Assembly (NCBI GenBank): GCA_900549895.1
Contig: URQG01000102.1
Coordinates: forward strand, 1 to 6,865
Origin: an uncultured Lachnobacterium sp.
GTDB taxonomy: Bacteria; Bacillota; Clostridia; Lachnospirales; Lachnospiraceae
DNA: 6,865 nucleotides
Reading direction: 5' to 3'
Shown: piece after piece, positions 6,864 through 6,865 of the stretch
How positions within the stretch are numbered: position 1 is the first letter of the stretch
Layout of the letters: every line of letters begins with the position of its first letter
Notes under the pieces: model-generated
Database searches by the model: none
The model's input: only the letters and a program-made list of their open reading frames with translations
What the model was told of the DNA's origin: nothing
Program-made: the position numbers and the translations under genes

Positions 6864-6865
6864 CT

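Larger units (their letters stand above)
6714..6865. other. Non-coding 3' end of the window
   Basis: I find no gene on either strand after polC. Reading frames here are short and either closed or only extensions of antisense frames over polC. The region holds the stem-loop, repeat and candidate promoter listed separately, a T5 run (6845-6849) without a good stem before it, and the perfect palindrome GAGTTAACTC (6854-6863) two bases before the end. No adapter sequence is seen at this end. Confidence 0.6.

Noticed and set aside
51..6865. A new defence, mobile or otherwise undescribed system
   Set aside because: All coding content is core housekeeping genes; no CRISPR array, insertion sequence, phage gene, tRNA, rRNA or unknown gene is seen.

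Overview
The window is an ordinary housekeeping stretch of a Bacillota (Firmicutes) chromosome, most likely class Clostridia and plausibly Lachnospiraceae. A PolC-type DNA polymerase III marks low-GC Gram-positive bacteria. The gene order rseP-ispG-polC is one I know from Lachnospiraceae-like Clostridia. By eye, GC is in the mid-40s percent, and ribosome binding sites fit a Bacillota anti-Shine-Dalgarno. The genus cannot be fixed from the sequence alone.

Layout: bases 1-50 are not biological. They are the end of an Illumina Nextera i5 adapter (P5 end, 8-base index, Tn5 mosaic end). Genomic DNA begins at 51, inside the zinc-binding HExxH motif of a site-2 protease (rseP), so that gene lacks its N-terminus for technical reasons. 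After an 80-base gap with an excellent ribosome binding site comes ispG (1121-2176), complete, with all expected iron-sulfur ligands. One base after its stop codon comes polC (2178-6713), complete, 1511 residues, with all catalytic residues I looked for and a C-terminal clamp-binding motif. The last 152 bases (6714-6865) hold no gene I can support. They contain a short stem-loop after polC, a 10-base tandem repeat, a weak candidate promoter and a 10-base palindrome.

How the genes relate: all three lie on the + strand with small gaps and no terminator between them, so they are probably one transcript. RseP cleaves membrane proteins within the bilayer, IspG makes HMBPP in the MEP isoprenoid pathway, and PolC is the replicative polymerase with proofreading. 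In related genomes the upstream genes are usually the lipid and isoprenoid genes uppS, cdsA and dxr; that is family knowledge, not visible here.

I found no new biological system. The points most worth a second look are the adapter contamination and the false start and false protein it creates, an in-frame A AAA AAG slippery heptamer in the PolC linker closely followed by a -1 frame stop, a perfect internal Shine-Dalgarno at polC codons 6-8, and the small repeats at the 3' end.
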